The notes beneath the pieces were generated by a model. It saw only the letters and a program-made list of their open reading frames with translations. It searched no databases and had not been told where the DNA came from. This document shows, in pieces, positions 34,690 to 45,236 of a stretch of 64,000 nt of DNA; the stretch's first letter is position 1; every line of letters begins with the position of its first letter. The stretch comes from Chaetoderma sp. LZ-2023a (taxonomy: Eukaryota; Mollusca; Caudofoveata; Chaetodermatida; Chaetodermatidae): contig CM067366.1 in assembly GCA_034401795.1 (NCBI GenBank), positions 83,748,147 to 83,812,146 on the forward strand. The letters are read 5' to 3'. The translations under genes were made by a program, and so were the position numbers.

Positions 34690-35695
34690 GTCTAGTGTGC
34701 ATATATTCAGTGTGTAGGGGAGTGGTCAGCTTGTAGAGGAGTGGTCAGCGTGCAGGGGAGTGGTCAGCTTGTATGGGAGTGGTCAGCGTATAGAGGATTT
34801 GTCAGCGTGTAGTGGAGTGGTCAGCGTGTAGAGGAGTGGTCAGCGTGTAGGGGAGTGGTCAGTGTGTAGGGGAGTGGTCAACTCGTAGAGGATTGAGACG
34901 TGTAGAGTGATCTGCGTGTAGAGGAGTGGTCAGCGTGTAGAGGAGTGGTCAGCTTGTAGGGGAGTGGTCATCGTGTAGAGGACTGGTCAGCATGTAGGAG
35001 TGGTCAGCGTGTAAGGGAGCGGTGAGCGTGTAGGGGAGTGGCCAGCGTGAAAAGGAGTGGTCAGCCTGTAGGGGAGAGGTTAGCGTGTAGGGGAGTGGTC
35101 AGCGTGTAGAAGAGTGGTCAGCGTGTAGGGGAGTGGTCAGCGTGTAGAGGAGTAGTCAGCATGTAGAGGAGTGGTCAGCGTGTAGGGGAGTGGTCAGTGT
35201 ATACGGGAGTGGTCAACGTGTAGAGTGGTCAGCGTGTAGAGGAGTGGTCAGCTTGTAGGTGAGTGGACAGCGTGTAGAGGAGTGGTCAGCGTGTAGAGGA
35301 CTGCTCAGCGTGTAGGAGAGTGGTCAGCGTGTAGGGGAGCGGTCAGCGTGTAGGGGAGTGGTCAGCGTGAAGAGGAGTGGTCAGCATGTAGGGGAGTGGT
35401 CAACGTGTAGGGGAGTGTTCAGCGTGTAGAGGAGTGGTCAGCGTGTAGAGGAGTGGTCAGCGCGTAGGGGAGTGGTCAGCGTGTAGGGGAGTGGTCAGTC
35501 TGTAGTGGAGTGGTCAGCGTGTAGGGAAGTGGTCAGCGTGTAGAGGAGTAATCAGCGTGTAGGGGAGTGGTCAGCGGATAGAGGAGTGGTCAGCGTGTAG
35601 GGGAGTGGTCAGCTTGTAGACGAGTGGTCAGCGTGGAGGGCAGTGGTCAGCGGGTAAAGGAGTGGTCAGCATCTAGGGGAGTGGTCAGCTTGTGC
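34690..35695 (+). repeat. 19-bp minisatellite, about 52 units
   Basis: Unit GTGTAGRGGAGTGGTCAGC repeated head to tail for 1 kb, with single-base variants (GGGGAGT or GAGGAGT) scattered through it. No unique spacers, so not a CRISPR array. Confidence 0.95.
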
Positions 35696-35814
35696 ATGTC
35701 TAAAGCAGTAACACTACGCTCACTTACAATACAGCTCTTAAATACGTTCTCATGTTTCCAGAATAAAATCAGAAACATGTTAATCAATAAATTTTGAAAG
35801 GATGTAGGAAATGC

Positions 35815-35911
35815 CCTGTTGAATATTTTTGACTTTGGATAATTTAATTGGAAGTCATTGCTGCCTAAACAGCAATGACTCCCAATCAAATTAAGTTCAA
35901 GCTATTCAACC
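35815..35911. repeat. PAL1-like hairpin, variant C
   Basis: Palindrome: TTTAATTGGAAGTCATTGCT pairs with AGCAATGACTCCCAATCAAA. Outer GTTGAATATTT and CTATTCAAC are kept, inner bases differ from the common core but still pair. Confidence 0.75.
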
Positions 35912-36199
35912 GTAGGCCCTAAGTTCTATTTTGTTTTGGAAACATCCATGATATTTCTTGGCTGTACTGTGAGTCGCATGTTACAGTCTCTTCACTAAAG
36001 CCAGCATACCACTGTAGATACTACGTGTTAACAATTTTCTACGATATATGATTTATGGGGAAACAGGAGAAATGCCACTCGAGCTCTTAATCAAGCAGAG
36101 AATAATAATTTATTGGTTAAAAATCGCGACAGGCAAAGACAATAAAATATCAGCATTAATTTAGAAATACATGCTCGCGAACAATACCTACATTAATAT
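35912..36199. other. Unassigned spacer
   Basis: Nothing recognised. Confidence 0.4.
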
Positions 36200-36889
36200 A
36201 CCGTATAAGTGATTGGTTGGTTCAGGTTACGAATATATTAGACTCAACAGGACATAGCTACCTATGGACAACGCCAACTGTTGAAGATATTAAAGCAGAA
36301 TCAAATAAGATACATAAGATACTAAATGATCAGTATAGACAACACTGGAACAGCGAAATGCAAAAATCATGGAAGGGAAAAACTTACAATACCTGCAAAA
36401 CACAGTTGGAAATGGAAAAATATCTATGTATATTAGGAGACCATAACAGTATTACGTTAACTCGATTTAGAACGTGTAATAATTATCTACCAGTAGAAAT
36501 AGGAAGATGGGAGGGGGATACTAAGAGCGAATATGAAATGTAATTTTTGCACACAATATGAAATAGGTGATGCGTACCATTATGCTCTCACTTGTGAATT
36601 CTTTTAAGACAAACGCATAGAACCCCTCCCAAAATAGTATTATATTCGCCCAAACTACTATAAGTTCTCTAAGCTCTTCTCATCGGGAAATAAGAAACTA
36701 TTGAGTAAACTGTGTATTTTTATCAGAATCATTTGAAAGCAGATCCCTATCCGATGGCAACAACAACAACGACGACGACGACGACGACGACCATGGCAAC
36801 AACAGCAGCAGCAGAGAACAACAACAACAACAACAACAACAACAACTATAATAATAATAACAACAACAACGGCAGAAACAACAACAAAG

Positions 36890-36935
<46 letters not shown>

Positions 36936-37112
36936 ATGATTACGATATTGAGGATGATTGAGGTCGATGACTGAAGATGATAATAGTAAATTGAAAATAA
37001 TAAGCAAATATAAATATATAAAGTGTCTATAGCGTATAATAAGCACTCTAAAATATTCCTCATGTATCAATGTAAAATTTGTCTGAGCGTAATAAATTTC
37101 ATTTCATTTCAA
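36200..37112 (+). pseudogene. CR1-like LINE 3' end with microsatellite-bearing UTR
   Basis: Frame 36217-36543 reads HWNSEMQKSWKGKTYNTCKT, MEKYLCILGDHNSITLTRFR and NNYLPVEIGRWEG, and after a frame change near 36535 the zinc module KCNFCTQYEIGDAYHYALTC. The UTR contains (ACG)n and (CAA)n at 36765-36937, and the element ends AATAAATTTCATTTCATTTC at 37090-37112. A relative of the copies at 22083, 43530 and 51505. Confidence 0.7.
36765..36937 (+). repeat. (ACG)n/(CAA)n microsatellite
   Basis: Poly-Asn/poly-Thr frame; array inside the LINE UTR. Confidence 0.95.
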
Positions 37113-37138
37113 CAATGTTTAAACTGCTATACTCCTCA

Positions 37139-37239
37139 GATAATGCGGCTTACTGGGCCGATACTGGGCCGATACCGGGCCAATACTTTAAGTATCGGCC
37201 CAGTATGGTCCCAGCATCGGTCTAGTAAGCTGCGTTATC
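37139..37239. repeat. 101-bp palindrome, GATAACGC family
   Basis: GATAATGCGGCTTACTGGGC pairs with the right arm ending TAGTAAGCTGCGTTATC, arms about 49 bp, loop TTA. Inner GGGCCGATAC words are duplicated within each arm. Same family as 55555-55611. Confidence 0.85.
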
Positions 37240-37344
37240 ACCGTCGTTCACAACAGGTACGGTGTACACGTCGCCTTAGAATAGATATTGCCTATGATTT
37301 ATAGAATATATGTATAGGAATAAAATGGAATATCGGGGTAGCAG

Positions 37345-37382
37345 CAGCTGCCAATCAAATTGGTTTCAAAATATTCAACAAA
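37345..37382. repeat. PAL1 right hairpin arm fragment
   Basis: GCCAATCAAATTGGTTTCAA AATATTCAAC; isolated half. Confidence 0.5.
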
Positions 37383-37450
37383 CTATCACTATCAGGATGA
37401 ACACGTTGTGCTTTCTGGTATATACGGGTTAACAGGTTAAATAAAGAAAC

Positions 37451-38085
37451 TGGCCGTATCTTAAAGCTCTCGTGTTCCATTAAATATAGACACTTTTGCA
37501 CAAGATATGAGATTCCTGTTCAATTCACCAAGCGGGCAATGCTAACCGGCGTGCGATGCTACCCCGCATGCAATGCCCTGGCTCCATGATCTGTGTAACT
37601 ATTGGACGCCATATTCGTTTAGTCTATTGTCTGCACAAATCGGGATTTCTCAAACAAAACCAACCTGCTTGCACGTCCAAATAGTCATTTGTCCTCCAGC
37701 TCTGGGAGCGTAAACATGCGCGTAGGGCGTATTCTAGGTAGTACATTCGAGTCTATATTTTAATACTGTTCAGAGAAAGTGCATCAATGTTCAAGAAAAT
37801 ATAGGAGAGTTTTTACATACATTGACAGTAATTTACGTGAAAGTTGTGGCTATCAATGACAGCACCAACATTCAGTCGAATTGTTGTAAAAATAATTAGT
37901 ATGTAATGCAATTACTACCTGCTATATATTTGATGAAAATTTTATTGAAGTGTTGGTGCAACAGCTTTCAGTCTATGTATTCTAAAATAATCATCATAAA
38001 TTTGACTAAGTTGTTGCTGACTAGGGCACCAACAACGTTATCAAATTGTATTACTATCCAAATAGAGTGAGTATATGGCCAAAAT
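37451..38085 (+). repeat. Left arm of a giant inverted repeat
   Basis: Begins CTGGCCGTATCTTAAAGCTC, CGTGTTCCATTAAATATAGA; continues through TCTCAAACAAAACCAACCTG and CATTTGTCCTCCAGCTCTGG to CACCAACAACGTTATCAAAT. The whole order of blocks recurs in reverse complement at 40225-40868. The inner third contains three small hairpins built on AATTTGACT and GTTGTTG words, like the PAL1 core. Confidence 0.85.
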
Positions 38086-38264
38086 ACGCTTTGCCTGCAC
38101 GAAGGAAATATTTTGCCAATCTACCGCCTGTACGTTTCTGTTCGATCAAGGCATTTCAAACAAATGCGCAGACCTGTCAATGAAACATACACGCCTCTTG
38201 CTAAGCATTCATTCTTGGCGAACACGCGTATAGGGCCTAAGCTCACTTTGCCTAAATAGTAATA
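38086..38264. other. Unpaired spacer between the left arm and the first Tc1 piece
   Basis: No counterpart in the right arm was found. Confidence 0.4.
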
Positions 38265-38679
38265 TACTGAACCAAAAATGTTTAGCAACACTGAGAATAT
38301 TACTGTATAAAGGTTATTTAGTAAAAACAATAAATTGATTCAAATATATTATTTAATTGATAGGTCATTTTCCAATTTGAACAACAGTCTCTTGTTACTG
38401 TAATGCTAGCATCGCGCGTTTAACATGGCATCATTCAACGGAAGGGTCCAATTTAAATAATGACACTGAGCTGTCAATACCGGTTGTGACCTCCCCGCGC
38501 ATTAACGACCGCCGTACATCGCTTTCTCATGCTTCGAATTAAGCACCTGATGTCACGAAGAGGAATCGCATCCCATTCCTGGAGCAGTGCAGCTTCCAGC
38601 TCCCGCACGTTGTGTGATGGTTCTCACGCACCATACGGCCAAGAATGTCCCACAGGTGTTCGATAGGAGGCAGGTCCGG
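38265..38679 (-). mobile_element. Tc1-like transposon, terminal fragment
   Basis: Starts after TA at 38263 with TACTGAACCAAAAATGTTTA. Matches the first 410 bp or so of the copies at 15202 and 38722 and breaks off after GGCAGGTCCGGTG. Encodes only the transposase C-terminus. Confidence 0.85.
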
Positions 38680-38721
38680 TGATGAAGTCACGCACAATGG
38701 TGATCATCTCCATATAATATA

Positions 38722-40216
38722 TACTAAACCAAAAAAGTTTAGCAGCACTGAGAAAATTACTGTATAAATGTTTTTTAACAAAAACAATAAATTGATTCAA
38801 ATATATTATTTAATTGATAGGTCTTTTTCCAATTTGAACAACAGTCTCTTGTTACTGTAATGCTAGCGTCGCGCCTTTAACACGGCGTCATTCAACGGAA
38901 GGGTTCAATTTAAATAATGACACTGAGCTGTCAATACCGGTTGTGACCTCCGCGCACATCGCATTCTCATGCTTCGAATTAAGCAACTGATGTCACGAAG
39001 AGGAATCGCATCCCATTCCTGGAGCAGTGCAGCTTCCATCTCCCGCACGTTGTGAAGATGCAGATGGTTCTCACGCACCATACGGCCAAGAATGTCCCAC
39101 ACGTGTTCGATAGGAGACAGGTCGGATGATTGCGCTGGCCATTCCAACACCGGAACGTTGTTAGCACCAAGGAACTCACTGGTGACCCTAGCTGAATGAG
39201 GACGGGCGTTGTCTTGCTGGAACATAAAGTCTGCATGATGCTGCATAAAAGGGATGACAACAGGGGCGACAACTTCTTCACAGTAACGTTGAGCCGTTAA
39301 ATTTCCGCGAATCACAATAAGATATATTTTGCAATTTTCATGGATTCCAGCCCACACCATGACACTGGCACCACCGAATCTGCCATGCTGAATAATGTTG
39401 GCTGCATCATACCATTCTCCTAAACGTCGCCAAACCTGTTGCCTACCATCCGCCACATCCACACAAAACCTCGCCTCATCACTGAACAAAACGTGGCTCC
39501 ATTGTTGAGCACGCCATCGCTGATGAGATTTTGCCCATGCAAACCGATTCTCAATGTGACGCTCTGTAAGCGGAACAGCATCAAGTGAACGACGGGCATA
39601 CAGTCCAGCATCATGGAGTCTGTTTCGCACAGTTTGTGCATGCACCGTAGTGCGGGTAGCGGTGTGCAAATTACGGGACAGCCGCGGCGCAGTCTCAAAC
39701 CTGTGACGTCGTGACGACGTCACTAAGTAGCGGTCTTCTCGTGGTGTTGTTGCTCACGGTCTGTCAGATCGTGGTCGGTCATTAACATGTCCAGTTTCCT
39801 GCTCACGTTGGCAGAGACGGGAAATGGTTGAGGCGTGAACATTAAAATGTCGAGCAACAGCGCGAATGCTCTGCCCAGCAGCAAGTCTTCCCATTGCTTC
39901 ATGGCGCTGATTTTCGGGTAGCCCTGGGCGGCGGCCCATGTTCGGTAGGGTAAACTTTTAAGCGTTTTCTGTTAACGTTCGTTATCTGCTTTTGCAATAT
40001 GGTGAATTTTTGCCTTCGCTACCCGCCAATGTGGGCCACTGCATGAAAAATGCATTTTTACATGCATTAAGCGTGCGGCCGAGAAATGCAAGAAATGATT
40101 TGCATTTCTTCATGATCAGCTAGACATTACATTGACGAAACATGCCTGCAAATTTGGTTATAAATGGACGCATAGTTTTAATACAACAACCCAAACTTCA
40201 CTTTTTTGGCTCAGTA
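38722..40216 (-). mobile_element. Tc1-like transposon, near-intact (1495 bp)
   Basis: TA duplications at 38720-38721 and 40217-40218. Termini TACTAAACCAAAAAAGTTTA and ACTTTTTTGGCTCAGTA. It sits between the arms of the giant inverted repeat. Confidence 0.9.
38905..39939 (-). pseudogene. Tc1-like DD34E transposase with one in-frame stop
   Basis: One frame of 345 codons runs from MGRRPGLPENQRHEAMGRL (first HTH, RAVARHFNVHASTISRL) through a TGA at 39754-39756 to the catalytic domain: LFSDEARFCVDV (first Asp), FQQDNARPHSA (second Asp), SPIEHVWD (Glu, 34 residues later). The stop sits where the family would have CGA in a GRPR-like hook, so a CpG C-to-T change explains it. A deletion of about 16 bp near 38955 alters the last residues compared with the copy at 15411. 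The protein would bind its terminal repeats and cut TA sites in the nucleus; this copy should be dead or nearly so. Confidence 0.9.
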
Positions 40217-40224
40217 TATATTGA

Positions 40225-40868
40225 TTACGCTTGTTTAAATAATAACTCGGCAATGCTGTTGGCGCCTTAGACAACAACAACTTAGTCAAATTGCTATTCA
40301 AATCCGTAGCGAGAGTCGACTAGAAATTATGATGATTATTATAGAATATATCGACTGAAAGCTGTTGTAGCAACAATTTTCATTCAATCAGTATCAAATC
40401 TGTACCAGGTAGTAATCGCATTACCTAATAATTATTTTGACAATTTGACTGAATGTTGTTGTTTTCATTGATAGCAATAACTTTCACGCAAATTATTTTC
40501 AAAATATATATAAAAGCTTTTTCCAATATTCTTCTGGAAATTGACACAGTTGCTCTAAACAGTATTGAAATACAGGCCGTCGACTGTACTGCCGTGAGTC
40601 GTACGCCGTATGCGCATGCTTACGCTTCCAGGGCTGGAGGACAAATGACAATTTGCACGAGCAGGCAGGTTGGTTTTGTTTGAGAAATCCTGGCCCGTAC
40701 AGACAATAAACAAAACTAATATGGCGTCCAATAGTTACAACGATTATGGAGTCAGGAAATTGCATGCTGGGTAGCATAGCATGCTGGGTAAATTCAACAG
40801 AAATCAGCAGGCATCTCGTGCAAAAGTGTTTATATTTAATGGAACACGAGAGCCTTAAGCGACCAACT
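40225..40868 (-). repeat. Right arm of the giant inverted repeat
   Basis: Reverse complement of 37451-38085 at roughly three quarters identity by eye, ending AATGGAACACGAGAGCCTTA AGCGACC. CATGCTGGGTA is duplicated at 40763 and 40780. Confidence 0.85.
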
Positions 40869-41473
40869 GTAAGAACATGGCATTGGTTTCTGGAAATGAT
40901 TATTAGAGAGAAGTTCACCCCAAGATTCAGCCTGGTTGATGACATAGACTCTCTAATATAATCAATTATCCAACAACGGGCGAAAAATGGCGTATCCTTA
41001 AACAATACGGCCACACGAAAGATGTTGAGAAAGCGTGAGGTATAAAAGGCGCACTAGAATAATCTTTCTGAGCGCCATAGGCTCAAACACTTGGATCAAG
41101 CGAAGGACAAATGTGACAATAGGCGTAGTTGCGAATCGATGCACAGAAATCAACCGTTTGCACAAGATGCACAGAAATCAACCTTTTGTACAACACAGTA
41201 CAGCTCAGAAATACAAACAAGGGCAGAAACGTGTTAGTTAGTACAATTTTGAACACAATGTAAGCATGGCTGGATTATCCATTGGGAAAACTAGAGGCAC
41301 CGTGCCTAGGATTTAAGAAACTTAGGAGGGCCTACGACAGGTGGGGTGGGGTAGGGGGGGGGGGGAGGGGGGGGGGGGGGGTAGCGAATTTGAACACGGA
41401 TAAGGGAAAACACAGTTATAGGCCTATATGGCGCCCCTGGCCGTATGAATTTATTTTCTGATGGCGTATATTT
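40869..41473. other. No gene; G-rich tract
   Basis: 41344-41382 is nearly all G and could form a G-quadruplex. Repeated CACAGAAATCAACC words at 41142 and 41172. Confidence 0.5.
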
Positions 41474-41664
41474 CTGTTGAATATTTTGAACCTAATTTGA
41501 ATTGGCCCAGTCAAATTAGTTTCGAAATATTTAACAGGTTGCTTGTATAGTTACCTTGAAATTTGGATTCTGGGAATTCAGGACTCAAAGTATATAAATC
41601 GATGTCAACACCCGCAAAGCATGCGCGGTGCTTAACTAGAAATGGCCGGGGCAGAGATAAAAAG
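41474..41664 (+). mobile_element. PAL1 MITE, hairpin and S end
   Basis: Compact hairpin (CTAATTTGAATTGGCCCAGT CAAATTAG), TATAGTTACCTTGAAATTTG, ATAAATCGATGTCAACACC, then GGCCGGGGCAGAGA. Confidence 0.8.
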
Positions 41665-42059
41665 GCAAGCTGACGTCATCATGATCGTATCGACGTATAA
41701 ACTAGGCCCACGTCTCTGTTTGGGCACGGCTCCACGCATGATCCCGAGCCCATTATTGCTGACTAATGTACGGAGAAATGACAGCGAGACAAGAACGGAT
41801 AATTAACTCACTGTTGCAACGATGTCCATACAGAAGCTGTGCTCCGTCATACAGAAAGGTGATTTCAAATGCTACACTGCATAATCTAGTTAGTTACAAC
41901 AGGTTGTGTGGGCAAGTAGTATATGTCAGTTGCACCGTTCATTGCAATTCAAATTATTAATGCCTGTGGTTATGCAATTTGCAGGTCCGTCAACAATTTG
42001 ATATCTGTAATTGAATATATACGCATTCGGGCACACATGCGGTCAAATATGACAACGTA
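41665..42059. other. Unassigned spacer
   Basis: Nothing recognised. Confidence 0.4.
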
Positions 42060-42425
42060 TGCTTTCTCCGCGTATATATACTGTCAACCCTGCAATCTAC
42101 ACGCCTCCTCGCCCAATACTGACAGTCCTATAATGTAAATGTCTACGAGCACATTTACTGTCAGACCGGTAATGTAAAGGCCTCCCCGCACATCTACTTT
42201 CAAACCTGTAATGTATGAGTTCTCGAGCACGTGTACTTTGCAATGACTATGTCTCCCGCACACCTACTGTCAAACCTGAAATGTATGCGTCTCCGCGCAC
42301 ATGTGCTTTCAAAGTTTTAACGTCTCCGCGCACATCTACTGTCAAACCCGGCAACGTATACACCTTTGCGCACACGTACTGTCAAACATTTAACGTAAGC
42401 GTATCGGAGCACATCTACTATAGAA
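42060..42425 (+). repeat. 39-bp minisatellite, about 9 diverged units
   Basis: Unit reads roughly CTCCGCGCACATCTACTGTC AAACCTGTAATGTATGCGT. Spacing is 39-40 bp with two shortened units (31 and 33 bp). Confidence 0.85.
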
Positions 42426-42555
42426 CCTATCTCTGACCGAAGCCTATATTCCTGGGACCACACAATTCTGGTTCTAAGAGACAAGTGGTCGTAAGACCGT
42501 CCGTCTTAGGCAGCCACTGCCGTGAGCGCTCACAGTATTAAACCAATTCCTCTCA

Positions 42556-42680
42556 CGAGGGATCAAGTTCAAGTTCAAGTTCACTTCATTACACTCAGGC
42601 CTTGTATAGGCATATGAGGTATTACAGTTGATACTATATTTCATGACGGTAGATTTTATATACATAATTATATTCATTAT
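42556..42680 (-). repeat. LINE 3' terminus with (TTGAAC)n tail
   Basis: Minus strand: CAAGGCCTGAGTGTAATGAA then GTGAACTTGAACTTGAACTT. Same tail style as 51505 and 22083; no coding part. Confidence 0.6.
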
Positions 42681-42717
42681 AGATTTAACGACAAAATGCG
42701 ATTCTAACACTAGAAAG

Positions 42718-43015
42718 TAGCACAAGGAGAAAGGTCGAAATATTCGACAGCTATTAGATTGTGACTCAAATCCTACACTTGAATAATGGCACAAAGGGAA
42801 GACAACTTGAGAATTTTTTTCGGTCAAATTAGTTTCAGAATATTTGGAAGTCATTAAATTTCTAATTTATAAACGAGGTACAATTCGTAAAAGGCACAAA
42901 GAGAAACTCAATTTAACATATTCACAAGTCAAATTAGTTTCAGAATACCAAACAGTTATTAAATTAATCTATCAATAATATGCAATTCATACACACGAAG
43001 GTGGTATAAGGAGAA
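42718..43015. repeat. Three tandem blocks of about 100 bp with PAL1 right-arm sequence
   Basis: GTCAAATTAGTTTCAGAATA occurs at 42823 and 42924, each followed by CATTAAAT or TTATTAAATT and a CAATTC block and ending near AGGAGAA or AAAGAGAA; a more decayed block precedes. Confidence 0.6.
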
Positions 43016-43039
43016 TTGGACATTTTCTCCAGCTAATGG

Positions 43040-43095
43040 TGAGAGGGTGAGGTGGGGTGGGGTGGGGGTGAGGTGGGGGGGGGGGGGGGGGGGGA
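43040..43095 (+). repeat. G-rich tract
   Basis: GGTGGGGTGGGGTGGGGG then about 23 G; quadruplex-prone. Confidence 0.9.
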
Positions 43096-43159
43096 AGAGG
43101 CACTGTCGTATTCATATATCGTGTGGTGAATTGTTAAAGCATACGTTATCATTCTTTAA

Positions 43160-43524
43160 CCATCTTGTGTGCAGCTTAACACTTTAATGATCAACTTGGT
43201 CAAAAACGACCGCTGCAGTGATCATGAGAAATGTCCATTTGCATGCCAAGAGAAGAACATTCTCGAAAACTCCCCACTGGTGGTAACTCCTCAAGAATAC
43301 TCCTCCTTGTCAGCAACCGGAATCTGAATTTTCTCGACCAGCACACTTCTGATGAATGTCCACTTGAAGGGCAACAGAAATCTATTTTTCGGTAAATTTT
43401 CGTTATAAATTTACAAAGGATACTTCCAAAAATCAAAATTTCCTTGCAAAGTATTGGCAAACAAATGGTTCGTTGAAGTAAGTAGTATGTTGAGCGCTTT
43501 AATGAGCTGCCGACACAAGAGGGG
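43160..43524 (+). mobile_element. PAL2-related MITE, long form (365 bp)
   Basis: TTAA at 43156-43159 and 43525-43528; termini CCATCTTGTGTGCAGC and GCTGCCGACACAAGAGGGG. Contains GAGAAATGTCCATTTGCATG and a second AATGTCCACTTGAAGGGC. Confidence 0.85.
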
Positions 43525-43529
43525 TTAAA

Positions 43530-44095
43530 TTGCTAATTATTACATATACATATACAAGGTTGTTACACTCAATAGACTATTGGGAAATATCGATTATATG
43601 TCCTCCCCACTCGGCATCATTATTTTGCCTGGGCCTCCTTGAAGATATCAAAAACTTACATATCTTATTAAGCACAGGTTCTTTGCACATTGTTAGAAGC
43701 TCTTTTTGTTTTGTTAGGATTTGCGCTTGCAATAAAGTAAAGTGGGATAAATTTTGCTCTTAAATCATTGTATTTGTTGCATTTATAAAGAAAGTGATTT
43801 TCGTCATCGAGTTCGTCACAAGTTGTAAATAGTCTGTTTTGTCTATCAAGTTTCGTCCATCGTTCGTTTTCAATGGTCAGTTTATGGTTTAGTGTCCTAA
43901 AATGAAATAGAGTACTGGCGTTTCTTGTTGTGAGAACATTAAAATAATTTTCAAATTTAAAGTCTTCTTTAATGCCCTTGTAGAATAATAGTCTAGTCGA
44001 TGTGTTGAGTTTATCTTTCCATGTATTCGTGCATTGCATCTGGAGCGTATTCTTTGTCACCTTTACTACATGGGGCTTGCTGATATACTCAGCAT
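43530..44095 (-). pseudogene. CR1-like LINE 3' end
   Basis: Minus frame 44060-43668: TNTWKDKLNTSTRLLFYKGI, FENYFNVLTTRNASTLFHFR, TLNHKLTIE, RLFTTCDELDDENHFLYKCN. Homologous in order to the RT C-terminus at 22656-23197. The 3' side abuts the PAL2 element ending at 43524. Confidence 0.7.
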
Positions 44096-44479
44096 TAAAT
44101 AAGTGTCCTTGATTTGTTTCGCCCGCCCAGTTTAATTACCCTTCTATGCCTTCCACATTTAGACAGGTTTTAGTATTTAGCACCAATAGAAACGGATAGG
44201 GTCCTATCGTCGCTCTTGTAGTCGTCACGATATTTTCTCGATGTACAATATGTCAACAGATCCACTGCAAAATCTAATTGTATCAGATATTTGAAAGTGG
44301 GTGTAATTAAACGTTGGACTTGCTTATCAATTATACAACGTATTCATTAATCATTAAATCCGTGTGAGCGCAACATTGATTTGTACCGGTCTGAGCGAGG
44401 TTTATTGTATTGTCTGCTCAATAAACAGAATCCTATGGGACAGATAAAATGGCACTTGCTCCGAGGCACGACTATTTAA
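44096..44479. other. Unassigned spacer
   Basis: Nothing recognised. Confidence 0.4.
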
Positions 44480-44706
44480 CCCTTTCACTCTTGGATTTGT
44501 TCCAGAAAATTTAAAATTTCCCATAGGAGATGTCCATTTGCACACCATGTGAAGCCTATTTTTGAACATTTACCACTGGAATGACTGTTTCGGTTATCAA
44601 GCCAGTCATTGCAATGGTAAATTTTCAAGAATAGGCTTCTCTTGGTCTGCAAATGCACATTTCTCAAGACCACTGCAGAAGCCTTTTGTGGCTGAGCGTT
44701 ACGGGA
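44480..44706 (-). mobile_element. PAL2 MITE, full palindrome (227 bp)
   Basis: TTAA at 44476-44479 and 44707-44710. ACCACTGGAATGACTG pairs with CAGTCATTGCAATGGT; outer arms AGATGTCCATTTGCACACCA and TGGTCTGCAAATGCACAT. Confidence 0.9.
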
Positions 44707-44711
44707 TTAAT

Positions 44712-45060
44712 AGATATTATACAGATGAGTCCAATGTATGATCTGGCATCTCTAGGGAAATGTATCGCAAGGCATTGCATGGTAAAACGCAAAGAATATC
44801 ATAACGCGATGAAACAATACCGTAACAATAACACTGAACGTAACATACAAAAATTGAAACTAGCTAATAAAGTCTTCCAAAGAACAATAAAGCAATATTC
44901 AGAGACAGCGCAAACACAACCGCGCACAAAACTGCGAAACTTACTAAAAACCTGATTCAAATGGATAAATAGATTTATTTCCACAATAGGCCGATGGCCC
45001 TTGAGTGTACAGTACATAAGCATCTTTTGGCTGAACACTAGCATAATACAATATTAAATT
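44712..45060 (+). pseudogene. LINE fragment: EN-RT linker-like peptide and AT-rich tail
   Basis: Open frame to 44955 reads KRKEYHNAMKQYRNNNTERN, QKLKLANKVFQRTIKQYS. This Lys/Asn/Gln coil resembles the linker between endonuclease and RT of CR1-like ORF2s. 44957-45060 reads on minus as a LINE tail (GTGGAAATAAATCTATTTAT). Confidence 0.4.
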
Positions 45061-45136
45061 ACTATATAATTAAAAATTAACATTTGTTTAACAGTATTCA
45101 TTTACCCACAACATGATGTGGACATGAATCGCTTAA

Positions 45137-45232
45137 GCCTTTCATACCGGACACGGCCAACACTGGCCTCTGTAGTTGTGTTGAGGAATGCCCATTTGCA
45201 TGCCAAGAGAAGACTACCCCTGAAACCACTGG
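45137..45232 (+). mobile_element. PAL2 MITE fragment
   Basis: TTAA at 45133-45136, GCCTTTCATACCGGACACGG, GAGGAATGCCCATTTGCATG. It breaks off where the pseudogene below begins. Confidence 0.6.
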
Positions 45233-45236
45233 TATT

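Noticed and set aside
34690-35695. CRISPR-like regular repeats
   Set aside because: Units are contiguous with no unique spacers, in a eukaryotic context: a minisatellite.
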